Below, one piece after another: positions 12,111 through 22,284 of a stretch of DNA of 64,000 nucleotides. Numbering within the stretch: position 1 is the first letter of the stretch; each line of letters starts with the position of its first letter. The DNA comes from Jaltomata sinuosa (Eukaryota; Streptophyta; Magnoliopsida; Solanales; Solanaceae). Position numbers and translations under genes: made by a program. The notes beneath the pieces were generated by a model. The model worked only from the letters and a program-made list of their open reading frames with translations, did not search any database and was not told the DNA's origin. Location: the NCBI GenBank assembly GCA_003996215.1, contig QJPP01007578.1, positions 558,001 through 622,000 of the forward strand. The letters are read 5' to 3'.

Positions 12111-12761
12111 ACTATGTTATCGAAAAATAAAAAGGGTAAGTGACTGACATAGAGAATCAAGATAGTGATGCTTCATAGTTGATTTTTAGTGAAGCCTGAA
12201 CTCTTTCTCTAGCAAGGGGGTACAAAATGCCAGAATATGAAAATGGATAGTTCATATTCAAGAGATTCTATCATGATTGTTTCTTATTTTTAGGTAGATC
12301 TTATTGTTATTATTTAAATTAAAGAATAATATGGTGGAACAATAATTAAAGAATAATGAGAGTTGTTGGACTGATCTTCTCTTCTTTATAGGCTTTGGAA
12401 TTTCAGTGAGCTATGAGAGCACCAATTTCGGGATAGATTTTCCTCTCTTGCCTGACTAAATCCAACATCAGATTTTGGCGTGACAGGTTTATAATATTTT
12501 ATTCCATCATCATATATAATTTTTGAATTTTCTATTGCATCTTCTTATTTTATATGCCCAATTGTTGCTTGCTTTTAGTCAGCTTGACAAGATTTTTGGA
12601 ATGACAAAATTACCTCGGGATGTATAAAGAAATCAAAAGAAATTGTATCAATTCAACTTTTTCTTTCTAGCTTGGATTGATTTGATATTTTTATTTTATT
12701 TCAAGCAAATAAATTCAAAAATTGAACCTGATGAATGAAGAATTTCACATTAGTGATTATT
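12111..12761. other. Intergenic DNA, nothing recognised
   Basis: AT-rich sequence between the old LINE and the viral cluster. No ORF, RNA gene or terminal repeat could be supported. Confidence 0.5.
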
Positions 12762-13050
12762 GAATTTGAGAGAATTGAGAGATATGAGAGAGAAGGATGA
12801 GTAAGGGATGATTTTATTTATGAGAGAAGTCCCTTTATATATACAAGTCTAAGATGACCTTTCGTCCTTAAAAAAGACGTTTGGCCTTTACTATTTACAT
12901 TATTGGCCTTTACTATTTGGCCGACATTTACTATTTATATTATTGGCCTTTACTATTTGGCCGACACTCACTATTTACTACTTTACATAATGGCCGTTAC
13001 TTTTACATATGGCCGACATACTTTACATAATAATTATTTCTTTGTCTTCT
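12762..13050 (-). promoter_or_regulatory. Viral promoter/polyadenylation region of segment A, reading leftward
   Basis: Read on the minus strand it has tandem GGCCAATAATGTAAATAGTAAA words, then TGTATATATAAAGGG (TATA box), then ATAAATAAAATC (polyadenylation signal), then a pyrimidine-rich leader. Relative to B, C and D the TATA-flanking base is changed. If active it would transcribe leftward out of the cluster, antisense to the decayed LINE and toward the Dof gene's 3' side. Confidence 0.6.
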
Positions 13051-13052
13051 AG

Positions 13053-14098
13053 CTATTCCAGCTGCACTTCTGGAATGTAGTTGTCTTCTCCGTCACATTT
13101 CGTGCATAGATGATCTGGGTATTTTTGTCCTACTAATTTACAGTATCTAGTCATCATATTTTGTGAAATAAAATTTTTTCTGATAGCTCTTGTGGTAGGT
13201 GACTGCTCTGGTCTCAACAGGCTTAGTATCCATTGGCGTAGTTCTTCCATATCTGCTGTCTTTAGTTCTCTGCAATTGGAATATATCATCGTCTGATCTC
13301 GATTGTAGTAGCTCCAAATTGCGTTTCTGTTTAGATAATTATTTGATAATTCTTTCAAAATGGTAGATATCCCAATAGTTCTTTTATTTGCATAGAATTC
13401 TGGGATATTTACTCTTTGTATTTCTTCTTGTATTTCCACTTTCTCCGAGATTATCATTTCTTTGGTCAAACCTATCTTGATAACTTGTATTATAGGTTTG
13501 ATTTCGTCGTATAATATCTCCGCAGTTGCTGAATAAAACTTTATATAAAATAAAGTGTCTTTAGTAATTCTTTTGTAATGTAGAAATGCTTTGTATAGTT
13601 CTGGTATCTTAGCTATTTCTTCACCTGTTATTGTGTATACTGTACTTAACAGTCCATAATTGTAGCAAGTTGCTACTAGATTTGAATTGGTACATGGTTG
13701 TGCTATGAGTTTATTATATACCTGTAGGTGTTGGGTTATATAATCTTCATTCGGGTTTTGGGTATTTTTAGCTCTGGGGTTTAGATTAAAAAAGGTTTGG
13801 ATTTTGTGTATATTTTCTATATACGTCCTGGTGATATGGTTATATATTTGTTTGTGTGAATCCAAACTGGTTTTGTAGGTATTTACTTGTGGGGTAACAA
13901 ATATATCTTTTTGGGTATATTCTGGAAGGTATAGTTTGGAGAATAGCTTATTCATATTGGTATTTGTATATTTTGCCTTACCATCTTCCTTTTTTGTAGT
14001 TGATCCTCCAGTAGATGTGCTACCTGCAGCTGTATTTAACATCTTGTTATGGGTTTTAAGGTGTTTCCCAACGTCACCTTCTAGCTCCGCATGTTTAA
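13053..14098 (-). pseudogene. Truncated last viral ORF (transactivator-position protein), segment A
   Basis: An open frame of about 348 viral codons ending at 13053, homologous to the C-terminal part of the ORF at 16038-17201. The N-terminal coiled-coil-like part is missing. The upstream 25 or so residues of the open frame (14174-14099) are translated from the opposite strand of segment B and are not viral protein. The C-terminus carries CTKC and ends IPEVQLE as in B. The position after the polymerase gene is where caulimovirids encode the transactivator/viroplasmin, but I could not see a diagnostic domain. Confidence 0.65.
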
Positions 14099-14110
14099 AG
14101 AAACTATGAG

Positions 14111-16006
14111 ATGAAAATATATATACTAGCAAAAATAATTGTAGAAGGATATAATAATAGATATTATACACCAATGATAGATACAGGAGCAGAAGCTAAT
14201 ATATTTAAATATAATTGCTTACCAGAAGAAAAATGGGAAAAACTAAGAACACCAATAGTAGTAACATGATTTAATAATGAAGGAAGTATGATTACACATA
14301 AAGCAAAAAATATAAAAATACAAATATGAGATAAAATACTAACAATAGGAGAAGTATATAATTACGAACTAACAACAAAAGATATGTTATTAGGAATGCC
14401 TTTTTTAGAAAACCTATATCCACACACAATAACAAAAACACATTGGTGGTTCACAACACCATGTAACAACAAAGTAGGAGCAAAAAGAGTTAATAACAAA
14501 AATAGGAAAACAACAGAATGGATAAAAGGAAGTGAAAAAATAAATCAAAAATTAAAAAACATAAACCAAAAAGATCATAAAATAAAATTAATCATATTCT
14601 CAATAGACAAAATAAAAATAATACAAGATAAATTAGAAACACTGTATAGTGAAGAACCATTAAAAGGATGGAAAAACCACAAAACAAAAGTTAAAATAGA
14701 ACTAATGGAGAAAAATAGTATCATAACCCAAAAACTTTAAAATATAGCTTTCAATGATTTAGAAGAATTTAAGATGCATATTAATGAATTACTAGAAAAG
14801 AACTATATACAAGAAAGTAATAGTAAACATTCTAGCCCAGCGTTTATAGTAAATAAACATAGTGAACAAAAAAGAAGAAAAACTAGGATGGTCATAGACT
14901 ATAGAAATTTAAATGCAAAAACCAAAACATATAACTATCCAATACCAAATAAAATATTAAAAATAAGACAAATACAAGGATATAATTATTTTAGTAAATT
15001 TGATTGTAAATCAGGATTTTACCACCTAAAACTAGAAGATGAATCTAAAAAATTAACAGCTTTTACAGTACCACAAGGATTCTACGAATGGAACGTATTA
15101 CCATTTGGATATAAAAATGCACCAGGTAGATACCAAAACTTTATGGATAACTACTTTAACCAGCTAGAAAATTGTATAGTCTATATAGACGATATATTAC
15201 TATACTCCAGAACACAAGAAGAACATATAAAATTATTAGAAAAATTTATACATATTATAGAAATTTCAGGAATAAGTCTAAGCAAAGAGAAAGCAGAAAT
15301 AATGAAAAACCAAATAGAATTTCTAGGAATACAAATAGATAAAAACGGGATAAAAATGCAAACACATATAGTACAAAAAATAATTGAATTAGACGAAATG
15401 CTTGACACAAAAAAGAAACTACAATCCTTTTTAGGATTAGTTAACCAAGTACGAGAATATATACCTAAGTTAGCAGAAAATTTAAAGCCATTACAGAAAA
15501 AATCAAAAAATGACGTAGAATACCATTTTGATGACACAGATAAAACCCATATAAGGAAAATTAAAAATATGTGTAAACAACTACCAAAACTATATTTTCC
15601 AGATGAAAATAAACAATTTACATACATAATAGAAACAGACTCTACCGATCATAGCTATGGCGGAGTATTAAAATATAAATATGAAAATGAAAAAATAGAA
15701 CACCACTGTAGATATTATTCAAGATCATATACAGAACCACAAATAAAATGGGAAATAAATAGGAAAGAACTATTTGCATTATACAAATGTTTGTTAAACT
15801 TTGAACCATATATTGTTTACAATAAATTTATTGTGAGAACAGACAATACACAGGTAAAATGGTGGATAACAAAAAAGGTACAAGATTCAGTTACAACAAA
15901 AGAAATAAGGAGACTAGTATTGAATATATTAAATTTCACATTTACGATTGAAGTAATCAAGACTGACAAAAATCTCATTGCAGATTATCTCTCCAGAGAA
16001 AGATAA
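14111..16006 (+). pseudogene. Viral polymerase polyprotein: retropepsin, reverse transcriptase, RNase H (segment B)
   Basis: One frame carries the domains in caulimovirid order. The retropepsin has DTGAE near 14179 and LLGMPFLENL near 14389. The reverse transcriptase (from about 14774) has MVIDYRNLN, FDCKSGFYH, FGYKNAP and catalytic YIDD near 15184. RNase H follows with its acidic residues in ETDS, NRKEL, RTDN and IADYLSR. Three in-frame stops break it: TGA at 14267 (shared with segment D), TGA at 14327 (TGG in D) and TAA at 14738. The reverse transcriptase/RNase H part alone is open for 410 codons from the ATG at 14774. The products would act in the cytoplasmic replication of the viral RNA. 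There is no integrase domain. Confidence 0.9.
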
Positions 16007-16037
16007 TGTAGATACATTGGAAAAAATACTAGCTATT

Positions 16038-17201
16038 ATGACAACAATTTGTCAGAAAATGGAGAAAATAGAAAGCGAAGTACAGATGCTAAAAAAGACA
16101 GCTAATAGTCAGCAGCATGACTCTAAACATGCGGAGCTAAGTCAGCAGCATGACTCTAAACATGCGGAGCTAGAAGGTGACGTTGGGAAACACCTTAAAA
16201 CCCATAACAAGATGTTAAATATAGCTGCAGGTGGCACATCTACCGGAGGATCAACTACAAAAAAGGAAGATGGTAAGGCAAGATATACAAATGCCAATAT
16301 GAATAAGCTATTCTCCAAACCATACCTTCCAGAAAATACCCAAAAAGATATACCTGTTACCCCACAAGTAAATACCTATAGAACTAGTTTGGATTCACAC
16401 AAACAAATATACAACCATATCACCAGAACGTATATAGAAAATATACACAAAATCCAAACCTTTTTGAATCTAAACTCCAGAGCTAAAAATACCCAAAATC
16501 CGGATGAAGATTACATAACCCAATACCTACAGGGATATAATAAACTCATAGCACAACCACGTACCAATTCAAATCTAGTAGCAACTTGCTACAATTATGG
16601 ACTGTTAAGTACAGTATACACAATAATAGGTGAAGAAATAGCTAAGATACCAGAACTATACAAAGCATTTCTACATTACAAAAGAATTACTAAAGGCACT
16701 TTATTTTATATAAAGTTTTATTCAGCAACTGCGGAGATATTATATGACGAAATCAAACCTATAATACAAGTTATCAAGATAGGTTTGACCAAGGAAATTA
16801 TAATCCCGGAGAAAGTGGAAATACAAGAAGAAATACAAAGAGTAAATATCCCAGAATTCTATGCAAATAAAAGAACTATTGGGATATCTACCATTTTGAA
16901 CGAATTATCAAATAATTATCTAAACAGAAACGCAATTTGGAGCTACTACAATCGAGATCAGACGATGATATATTCCAATTGCAGAGAACTAAAGACAGCA
17001 GATATGGAAGAACTACGCCAATGGATACTAAGCCTGTTGAGACCAGAGCAGTCACCTACCACAAGAGCTATCAGAAAAAATTTTATTTCACAAAATATGA
17101 TGACTAGATACTGTAAATTAGTAGGACAAAAATACCCAGATCATCTATGCACGAAATGTGACGGAGAAGACAACTACATTCCAGAAGTACAGCTGGAATA
17201 G
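16038..17201 (+). CDS. Last viral ORF, transactivator/viroplasmin position (segment B, open)
   Basis: The frame is open from about 15978, but the first ATG is at 16038, after the polymerase stop at 16004-16006. The N-terminus is heptad-like (QKMEKIESEVQMLKK) and has a duplicated 11-residue unit SQQHDSKHAEL. A conserved core follows, and the C-terminus has CKLVGQKYPDHLCTKC. This is the longest intact version of the three in the window: D has stop codons and A lacks the N-terminus. In the family, the ORF after the polymerase encodes the protein that promotes reinitiation and forms inclusion bodies. That role is inferred from position only. Confidence 0.6.
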   Translation: MTTICQKMEKIESEVQMLKKTANSQQHDSKHAELSQQHDSKHAELEGDVGKHLKTHNKMLNIAAGGTSTGGSTTKKEDGKARYTNANMNKLFSKPYLPENTQKDIPVTPQVNTYRTSLDSHKQIYNHITRTYIENIHKIQTFLNLNSRAKNTQNPDEDYITQYLQGYNKLIAQPRTNSNLVATCYNYGLLSTVYTIIGEEIAKIPELYKAFLHYKRITKGTLFYIKFYSATAEILYDEIKPIIQVIKIGLTKEIIIPEKVEIQEEIQRVNIPEFYANKRTIGISTILNELSNNYLNRNAIWSYYNRDQTMIYSNCRELKTADMEELRQWILSLLRPEQSPTTRAIRKNFISQNMMTRYCKLVGQKYPDHLCTKCDGEDNYIPEVQLE

Positions 17202-17508
17202 CTAGAAGACAAAGAAATAATTATTATGTAAAGTATGTAGGCCATATGTAAAAGTAACGGCCATTATGTAAAGTAGTAAATAGTGAGTGTCGGCCAAATA
17301 GTAAAGGCCAATAATGTAAATAGTAAATGTCGGCTAAATAGTAAAGGCCAATAATGTAAATAGTAAAGGCCAAGCGTCTTTTCTAAGGACGAAAGGTCAT
17401 CTTAGACTTGTATATATAGAGGGACTTCTCTCATAAATAAAATCATCCCTTACTCATCCTTCTCTCTCATATCTCTCAATTCTCTCAAATTCCGCACTTA
17501 ACTAACAT
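17202..17508 (+). promoter_or_regulatory. Viral promoter/3' region at the end of segment B
   Basis: Contains tandem copies of GGCCAATAATGTAAATAGTA (about 17283-17375), a TATA box (TGTATATATAGAGGG, about 17409-17423), AATAAA (17436-17441) and a pyrimidine-rich leader start. It ends at CACTTAACTAACAT, immediately before where the primer site would be. It reads rightward into segment C, which lies on the opposite strand, so any transcript would be antisense to the C movement-protein gene. Confidence 0.65.
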
Positions 17509-17544
17509 TTGCTAGTATATATATTTTCATCTCATAGTTTCTTT

Positions 17545-18177
17545 TTAAACTCTTTGTATTATTATTTTCTTATTATCATGTGTTATTATTAATTGTTTAT
17601 TTTCTATACTATATGGCTTCATTTTTTCTAACCATTTTATTCCTAATATTATATTTTTTTCTTGGTGTATTTCAAATTTTATTTTTATTGGTATTCCTCC
17701 TATAATTATTTCCTTTTTTACTATTACTTTAGTATTTACTAATGTTTTTGGTAGGTCTGGACATGACTGGTTTTTTACTTTTATCTTATCTCCCATAACT
17801 AATTCCCTTGTTATGTTATTTTCTTTTTGTCCTATATCTATTAATATTAAACATTTTTGTTGATTTATTATTCCCGTCATATAGTATTGTTTTAGTTCCT
17901 CTTTTTGATGTTTTATCAGTCTTGTAGATGATTCTTGTATTTCTGGTTCGTAGTTTATACTTGTGCTTTCATATCTTTTGCTACCTGATATGCTTAACCT
18001 TGGTTCATAGTTTATTCTTTTAGATGTACTTAATCTTTCTTTTACTATTTCTAAATCTTCGTCAAAATCTATTTCTTTATAACTATATTCATTTTTGTCT
18101 ATCAGAGTAACTATCTTTTCAAAGGGGTTTTCTATCTTTATCCTATTTATTTTATTTTTTGCTGTTATTTTATGTTT
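17545..18177 (-). pseudogene. C-terminal part of the movement-protein ORF with a retropepsin-like domain (segment C)
   Basis: An open frame to 17545 that continues the movement ORF beyond the LINE. It holds an acidic linker and then a region that resembles the retropepsin fold. LILIDIGQ corresponds to the catalytic LI-D-T/S-G loop with the Asp kept and the Thr/Ser replaced by Ile. Further on, NIILGIKWLEKMKPY corresponds to the C-terminal hydrophobic-ILG-then-FLE segment. The true protease sits in the next ORF, so this would be a second, possibly inactive copy. The open frame extends artificially to 18261 through the LINE tail (poly-Cys from TGT repeats), which is not viral. Confidence 0.6.
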
Positions 18178-19905
18178 AGTACAACAACAACAACAACAAC
18201 AACATACCCAGTGTATTCCCACAGCGTGGGGTCTGGGGAGGGTAGAGTGTACGCAGACCATACCACTACCTCAGAGGTGAGGTAGAGAGGCTGTTTCCGA
18301 TAGACCCCCGGCTCAAGACAAAACAGTCTAAAAATAGGCTAAAAAGGACGTAACAATGATACAGGATAAAAAACAAGATAAAACTACAAGAGACGATAGG
18401 AAGTAATATGTAGTAACAAACAACAGACAGACAGAAACAGAGCACTGCCACAAAATACTACCACGAGGAATCCAAGAACAAGAAACTATAAGCGTAACAC
18501 TACGATTACTAGTCGGGACAATAAGGAAAAACACTCCTACCTACTAGCCTACACCCACTTCTACCTACTACTCTTCTACCCTAATCCGCGTCCTCCACAC
18601 CTTCCTATCTAGGGTCATGTCCTCGGTAAGCTGCAACTGCGCCATGTCCTGTCGAATCACCTCTCCCAAATATTTTTTCGGTCTACCTCGTCCTCTCCTG
18701 TAACCATCCATGGCCAACCTCTCACACCTCCGCACTGGAGCATCCGTGCCTCTCCTCCTCACATGGCCGAACCATCTCAACCTCGCTTCCCGCATCTTAT
18801 CTTCCGCCGATGCCACACCCACCTTATCTCGGATATCCTCATTTCTAATCCTATCTCTCCGAGTAAACCCGCACATCCATCGCAACATCCTCATCTCCGC
18901 CACCTTCAACTTTTGAATATGGGAGTTCTTTACTGGCCAACACTCAACTCCATACAACAAAGCTGGTCGGACCACCACTCTGTAGAATTTGCCTTTAAGT
19001 TTAGTAGGCACCTTCTTATCGCACAAGACTCCAGATGCGAGCCTCCATTTCATCCACCCAACACCAATACGGTGGGTGACATCCTCATCAATCTCTCCAT
19101 TTCCTTGGATAATAGACCCAAGATATTTGAAACTCCCTTTCTTTTGGATGACCTGTGTATCCAGCTTCACTTCTACGTCATCATCCTGAGTCGCCTCACT
19201 GAACTTGCACTCCATATATTCAGTCTTGGTCCTGCTCAACCTAAACCCCTTCGACTCGAGGGTCTGTCTCCAAAACTCCAACTTAGCATTAACTCCTCCG
19301 CGAGTCTCGTCCACCAAAACTACATCATCCGCAAATAACATGCACCATGGCACCTCACCTTTTATTTGTCGCGTCAATACATCCATTACCAAGGCAAATA
19401 GAAACGGGCTAAGGGTCGATCCCTGGTGCAACCCCATTAACACGGGAAAGTGCTCCGAATCTCCTCCCACAGTTCTAACGCGAGTCTTGGCCCCCTCATA
19501 CATGTCCTTAATTAATCTGGTGTACGCCACGGGTACACCTCGAGCCTCCAAGCACCTCCAAAGGACCTCCCTAGGGACTTTATCATACGCCTTTTCTAGA
19601 TCGATGAACACCATGTGCAAGTCCTTCTTCCTTTCCCTGTACTGCTCCACCAGTCTTCTAACGAGATGGATAGCTTCTGTAGTCGAGCGTCCTGGCATAA
19701 AGCCGAACTGGTTCTCTGAAATAGGCACGATCTGTCTCAACCTTAACTCCACCACCCTCTCCCAGACCTTCATAGTGTGGCTTAGCAATTTGATACCCCT
19801 ATAGTTATTGCAACTCTGAATATCGCCCTTGTTCTTGTACAAAGGAATCATCGTGCTCCATCTCCAAGCTTCAGGCATCTTTGCCGTTCTAAAAATACCA
19901 TCAAA
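18178..19905 (-). mobile_element. RTE-clade LINE, 5'-truncated, inserted in the viral movement gene
   Basis: The 3' end on the plus strand is a (CAA)n tract (about 18180-18202), followed by the block CCCAGTGTATTCCCACAG and GGGGTCTGGGGAGGGTAGAG. This is the 3' end shared between solanaceous TS SINEs and their partner LINE. A TTTAGTA word occurs at both borders (near 18172 and 19908), consistent with a short target duplication. The 5' end lacks the endonuclease, a usual result of incomplete target-primed reverse transcription. It is younger than the decayed copy at 11090-12110. Confidence 0.85.
18568..19878 (-). CDS. LINE reverse transcriptase (436 aa, open, N-terminally truncated)
   Basis: Long intact frame with non-LTR reverse-transcriptase motifs in order: STMIPLYKNKGD and NYRGIKLLSH, QFGFMPGRSTTEAI, VFIDLEKAYDKVPRE (catalytic Asp), GLHQGSTLSPFLFAL, then MLFADDVVLVDE with the FADD catalytic box, and FKYLGSIIQ. 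A C-terminal region typical of plant RTE proteins follows (RWFGHVRRR, RGRGRPKK). No endonuclease domain precedes it because the element is truncated. An uninterrupted 436-codon frame indicates a recent insertion relative to the surrounding viral DNA. It cannot mobilise itself without the missing 5' part. Confidence 0.9.
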   Translation of the reverse strand: MPEAWRWSTMIPLYKNKGDIQSCNNYRGIKLLSHTMKVWERVVELRLRQIVPISENQFGFMPGRSTTEAIHLVRRLVEQYRERKKDLHMVFIDLEKAYDKVPREVLWRCLEARGVPVAYTRLIKDMYEGAKTRVRTVGGDSEHFPVLMGLHQGSTLSPFLFALVMDVLTRQIKGEVPWCMLFADDVVLVDETRGGVNAKLEFWRQTLESKGFRLSRTKTEYMECKFSEATQDDDVEVKLDTQVIQKKGSFKYLGSIIQGNGEIDEDVTHRIGVGWMKWRLASGVLCDKKVPTKLKGKFYRVVVRPALLYGVECWPVKNSHIQKLKVAEMRMLRWMCGFTRRDRIRNEDIRDKVGVASAEDKMREARLRWFGHVRRRGTDAPVRRCERLAMDGYRRGRGRPKKYLGEVIRQDMAQLQLTEDMTLDRKVWRTRIRVEE

Positions 19906-20539
19906 CTTTTAGTAGTTAATACATATAAATTTTTACATCTTGCTGTAAATATTTTACTGCCTGGGGCTAGTTCTATTCCTGACATTTTCCAATATAACAC
20001 TAAAGATTTATCTATATTTTTATCTGATACTGCTACTGAATAATTAGCACTTATAATAAATTTAAACTTTTGGTATATTAAATTTTCTTTAACTGCGCTT
20101 ATTATGCCTTTTTCTATAGGTTCTATTATCCTATCGTCTGCTAAATATATTTCTATTGGTGTATCTATTCCTTCTCTAAAACAAGCTTTTATTAATATTT
20201 CTGTTCCACCTAAATGTACGTATTTTATTGGATCTCTTACTTTTAGATTTTGTATTTCTTTATTTATGATCCTTCTGCTTATCAAGGGGATTTTAGCTTT
20301 TCCTTGTATATATTTGCAATCTATTACATGTTCTTTTTGGCTTACTACGTAGTATTCTTCTTTCTGTCTTTTGAATAAATTTTTAATAATTGGTATACTG
20401 AATATTTTTTCTACATTTAAGTCTAATTCTTTCCCTTTTATTTGATCAAATATGTTATAATCAAATATTATCTTTTGATCCGTAGATTCTTCATCTAGAT
20501 ATTCTTCTTTACTTATTATTGTATTTCTTTTTCAGTCAT
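19906..20539 (-). pseudogene. N-terminal part of the viral movement protein (segment C)
   Basis: Starts at the ATG at 20539, overlapping the end of the capsid ORF. The central block YVHLGGTEILIKACF and IEIYLADDRI matches the pattern of the 30K-superfamily movement proteins of caulimovirids, which act at plasmodesmata. A one-base loss near 20524 relative to segment D shifts the frame soon after the start, and the LINE ends it at about 19905. In segment D this core is deleted altogether, so no intact movement gene exists in the window. Confidence 0.75.
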
Positions 20540-22284
20540 TACCTATTTCTCTTTCTGCTTCTTCTTCTGATATTTCATATATACTATCATCGCTATTTAG
20601 TTCATAGTCTATGTATTCTATTTGCGTATATTTTTCGTCTTCTTCGAATATTATTTCTGATATTTGTTTTCTTTGTGGGTTTCTTGGTAATCTACAATTT
20701 TTTGCTATATGTCCTAGTTTTTCGTAGTTATAGCATGTACATTCTGTTAGCTTTCGTTTTGGTCTATATGGTCTTTTTGTTTTATAGTTTTTTACATAAT
20801 ATTTCCTTTTTGGGTTTATATTTCTATATTTAGATTTATATCTTTTATATCTCTTATTTCTAGAGTATGGGTTTTTGTAATAATTAATTTCATCTTTACA
20901 CCCGAATTTAGGTGCTATTTTATTGTTACAACATACTAGATTTTTTATTAGAGTTTTCTCTATTTGTAGTTTTTCTCTATATTCTTCACAAGTATTAGTA
21001 TACCAGTGATGTAAATATTTTATTCTAGCTCCTAATGTATCTGTCAGTCCTGCTTCTTTCCAATTTTTTATTATTTTTGAACTAAATGGTTCAGGTAATT
21101 TTGTAAAATATAACTGTCTGATTTCTCTACTTTCTTCTGTATTATATGATCCTTTATAATAATATTCTTTAAATGCACATGTATACTCGTCTATATAACA
21201 CATGTTGCATATTTCTAATTTTGTCATTAAATTTCTATTTATGACTTTTTCTTTATTTTGTTCTTCATATTTTGTAATCATACTACTAAATTCATTCCTT
21301 ATTGTTGTTTCATATTTTTGTAGTATCTCTATCGATGTTGTTGCTGTGTCGCCGTTCATGTTTTTATTATTTCTTAATGTTTTTATACTTTCTTCTGTTA
21401 GATTTAATAACCATAATTTTACTGTTCCTATTAGTGTTCTTTCTATGTATCCTAGTGCTTCTGTCATTTGTATTTTGTTGTCTATTAATTGTTTTGCTAT
21501 ATATCCCATCCATAATTGGATAACTTTATTTGTGTCTGTCACACAATCTAGATCTAAGAAGTTATATTGTTCTATTGATGGAGTTGGTGTCCATTTTTCA
21601 TTATATCGTTTTTTCCATATCGTTTCTTGTCTATTTGAGTTTTCATAACTTTTTGTATAATATTTTGGACCTGGTTTAAGGTCTCTTTTTCTTGGTGTAC
21701 TAGGTTTTTCTTCTATTTTACTCATGTTTATTTCTATGTTTTCATCATTTTCTATATCTTTTAATAATTCAGTGTATGTTTCACTTGCTTCTGAATTTTG
21801 TTCTTCATTAGTTTCATTTATTTCTTCTATTCTTAATTCTGGTAAATTATGTTCTTCGTTATCTTCTTTTAGTTGTAATTTTTTCTTTAAATGATCTTAT
21901 TTCATTTTGTAATTTTTCTTGTTGTTCTTTTTCTTCTTTTTCTTTTTGTCTATTTTCATATATTTCTTTTAACATTGCTAGTTCTTTTTCTAATTCTAAT
22001 ATTTTTGTATTTTTAATACTTTCTATTTTCTGTACTTCTATTTTTGCTTCTTGTCTTATTTTATTTATTTTATTCTTTCTGTCTATCTCTTCGTTTTCCT
22101 TGATTACTCTTATCATAGCCGCTAAGCTATCTTCTAGTTTAGCTGATTCTCTTTCTAGCATTAGGTTTAGAGTTTCTCCTATTTTCTTATATCTTCTTCC
22201 TAGATTAGAAAGTACTATTTTTATTTTTATTCCTTCTAGATTTTCGAAGGTTTTTTCTTCTATTACATATTCTTCCTTATTCAT
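20532..22284 (-). pseudogene. Viral capsid ORF (segment C), frameshifted
   Basis: Starts at ATG 22284. The N-terminal third is a Glu/Lys-rich coiled coil (ELEKELAMLKEIYE). It is broken near 21875 by an extra base in an A run, after which the frame resumes (open to 20532). Near the C-terminus lies a CCHC zinc knuckle as in capsid proteins of this family, but its second Cys is Tyr here (CYNYEKLGHIAKNC), whereas segment D keeps Cys. It ends in an acidic tail. The capsid binds viral nucleic acid and forms the virion. Damage differs from D, so the two arms mutated separately after duplication. Confidence 0.8.

Larger units (their letters stand above)
12762..14098 (-). mobile_element. Endogenous pararetrovirus segment A (3' end of genome, minus strand)
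   Basis: This is a reverse-oriented copy of the viral 3' end: the last-ORF C-terminal part (14098 down to 13053) and the repeat-rich promoter/3' region (13050-12762). It matches segment D more closely than B (for example STSTGG and KDIFVTPQVNTYKT are shared with D). The left edge stops near the tRNA primer position seen elsewhere in the cluster. At the right edge it is fused head-on to segment B at about 14098, with a few bases (GTTTA) compatible with both sides. No integrase or LTR is expected in this family. Confidence 0.8.
14098..17508 (+). mobile_element. Endogenous pararetrovirus segment B (3' half of genome, plus strand)
   Basis: Carries protease, reverse transcriptase, RNase H, the last ORF and the promoter/3' region, ending at about 17500 just before where the tRNA primer site would begin (CACTTAACTAACAT, then a jump). 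It starts with about 40 bp that recur inverted at 17509-17549 in segment C. Together B and C carry one genome's worth of sequence, split at the movement/protease boundary with B inverted relative to C. Confidence 0.85.

Noticed and set aside
18095..18261. Poly-Cys or poly-Gln protein segment
   Set aside because: It comes from the (CAA)n/(TTG)n tail of the LINE read through into viral sequence.
18710..19804. Plus-strand ORFs opposite the LINE reverse transcriptase
   Set aside because: Shadows of the minus-strand 436-codon frame, with no domain on the plus strand.
20519..20833. Phe/Tyr-rich membrane-like ORFs opposite the viral capsid genes (also 21202-21648, 25613-26059, 26427-26741)
   Set aside because: They mirror the Lys/Asn/Glu-rich, A-rich coding strand. 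Their hydrophobicity is a consequence of T-rich antisense.
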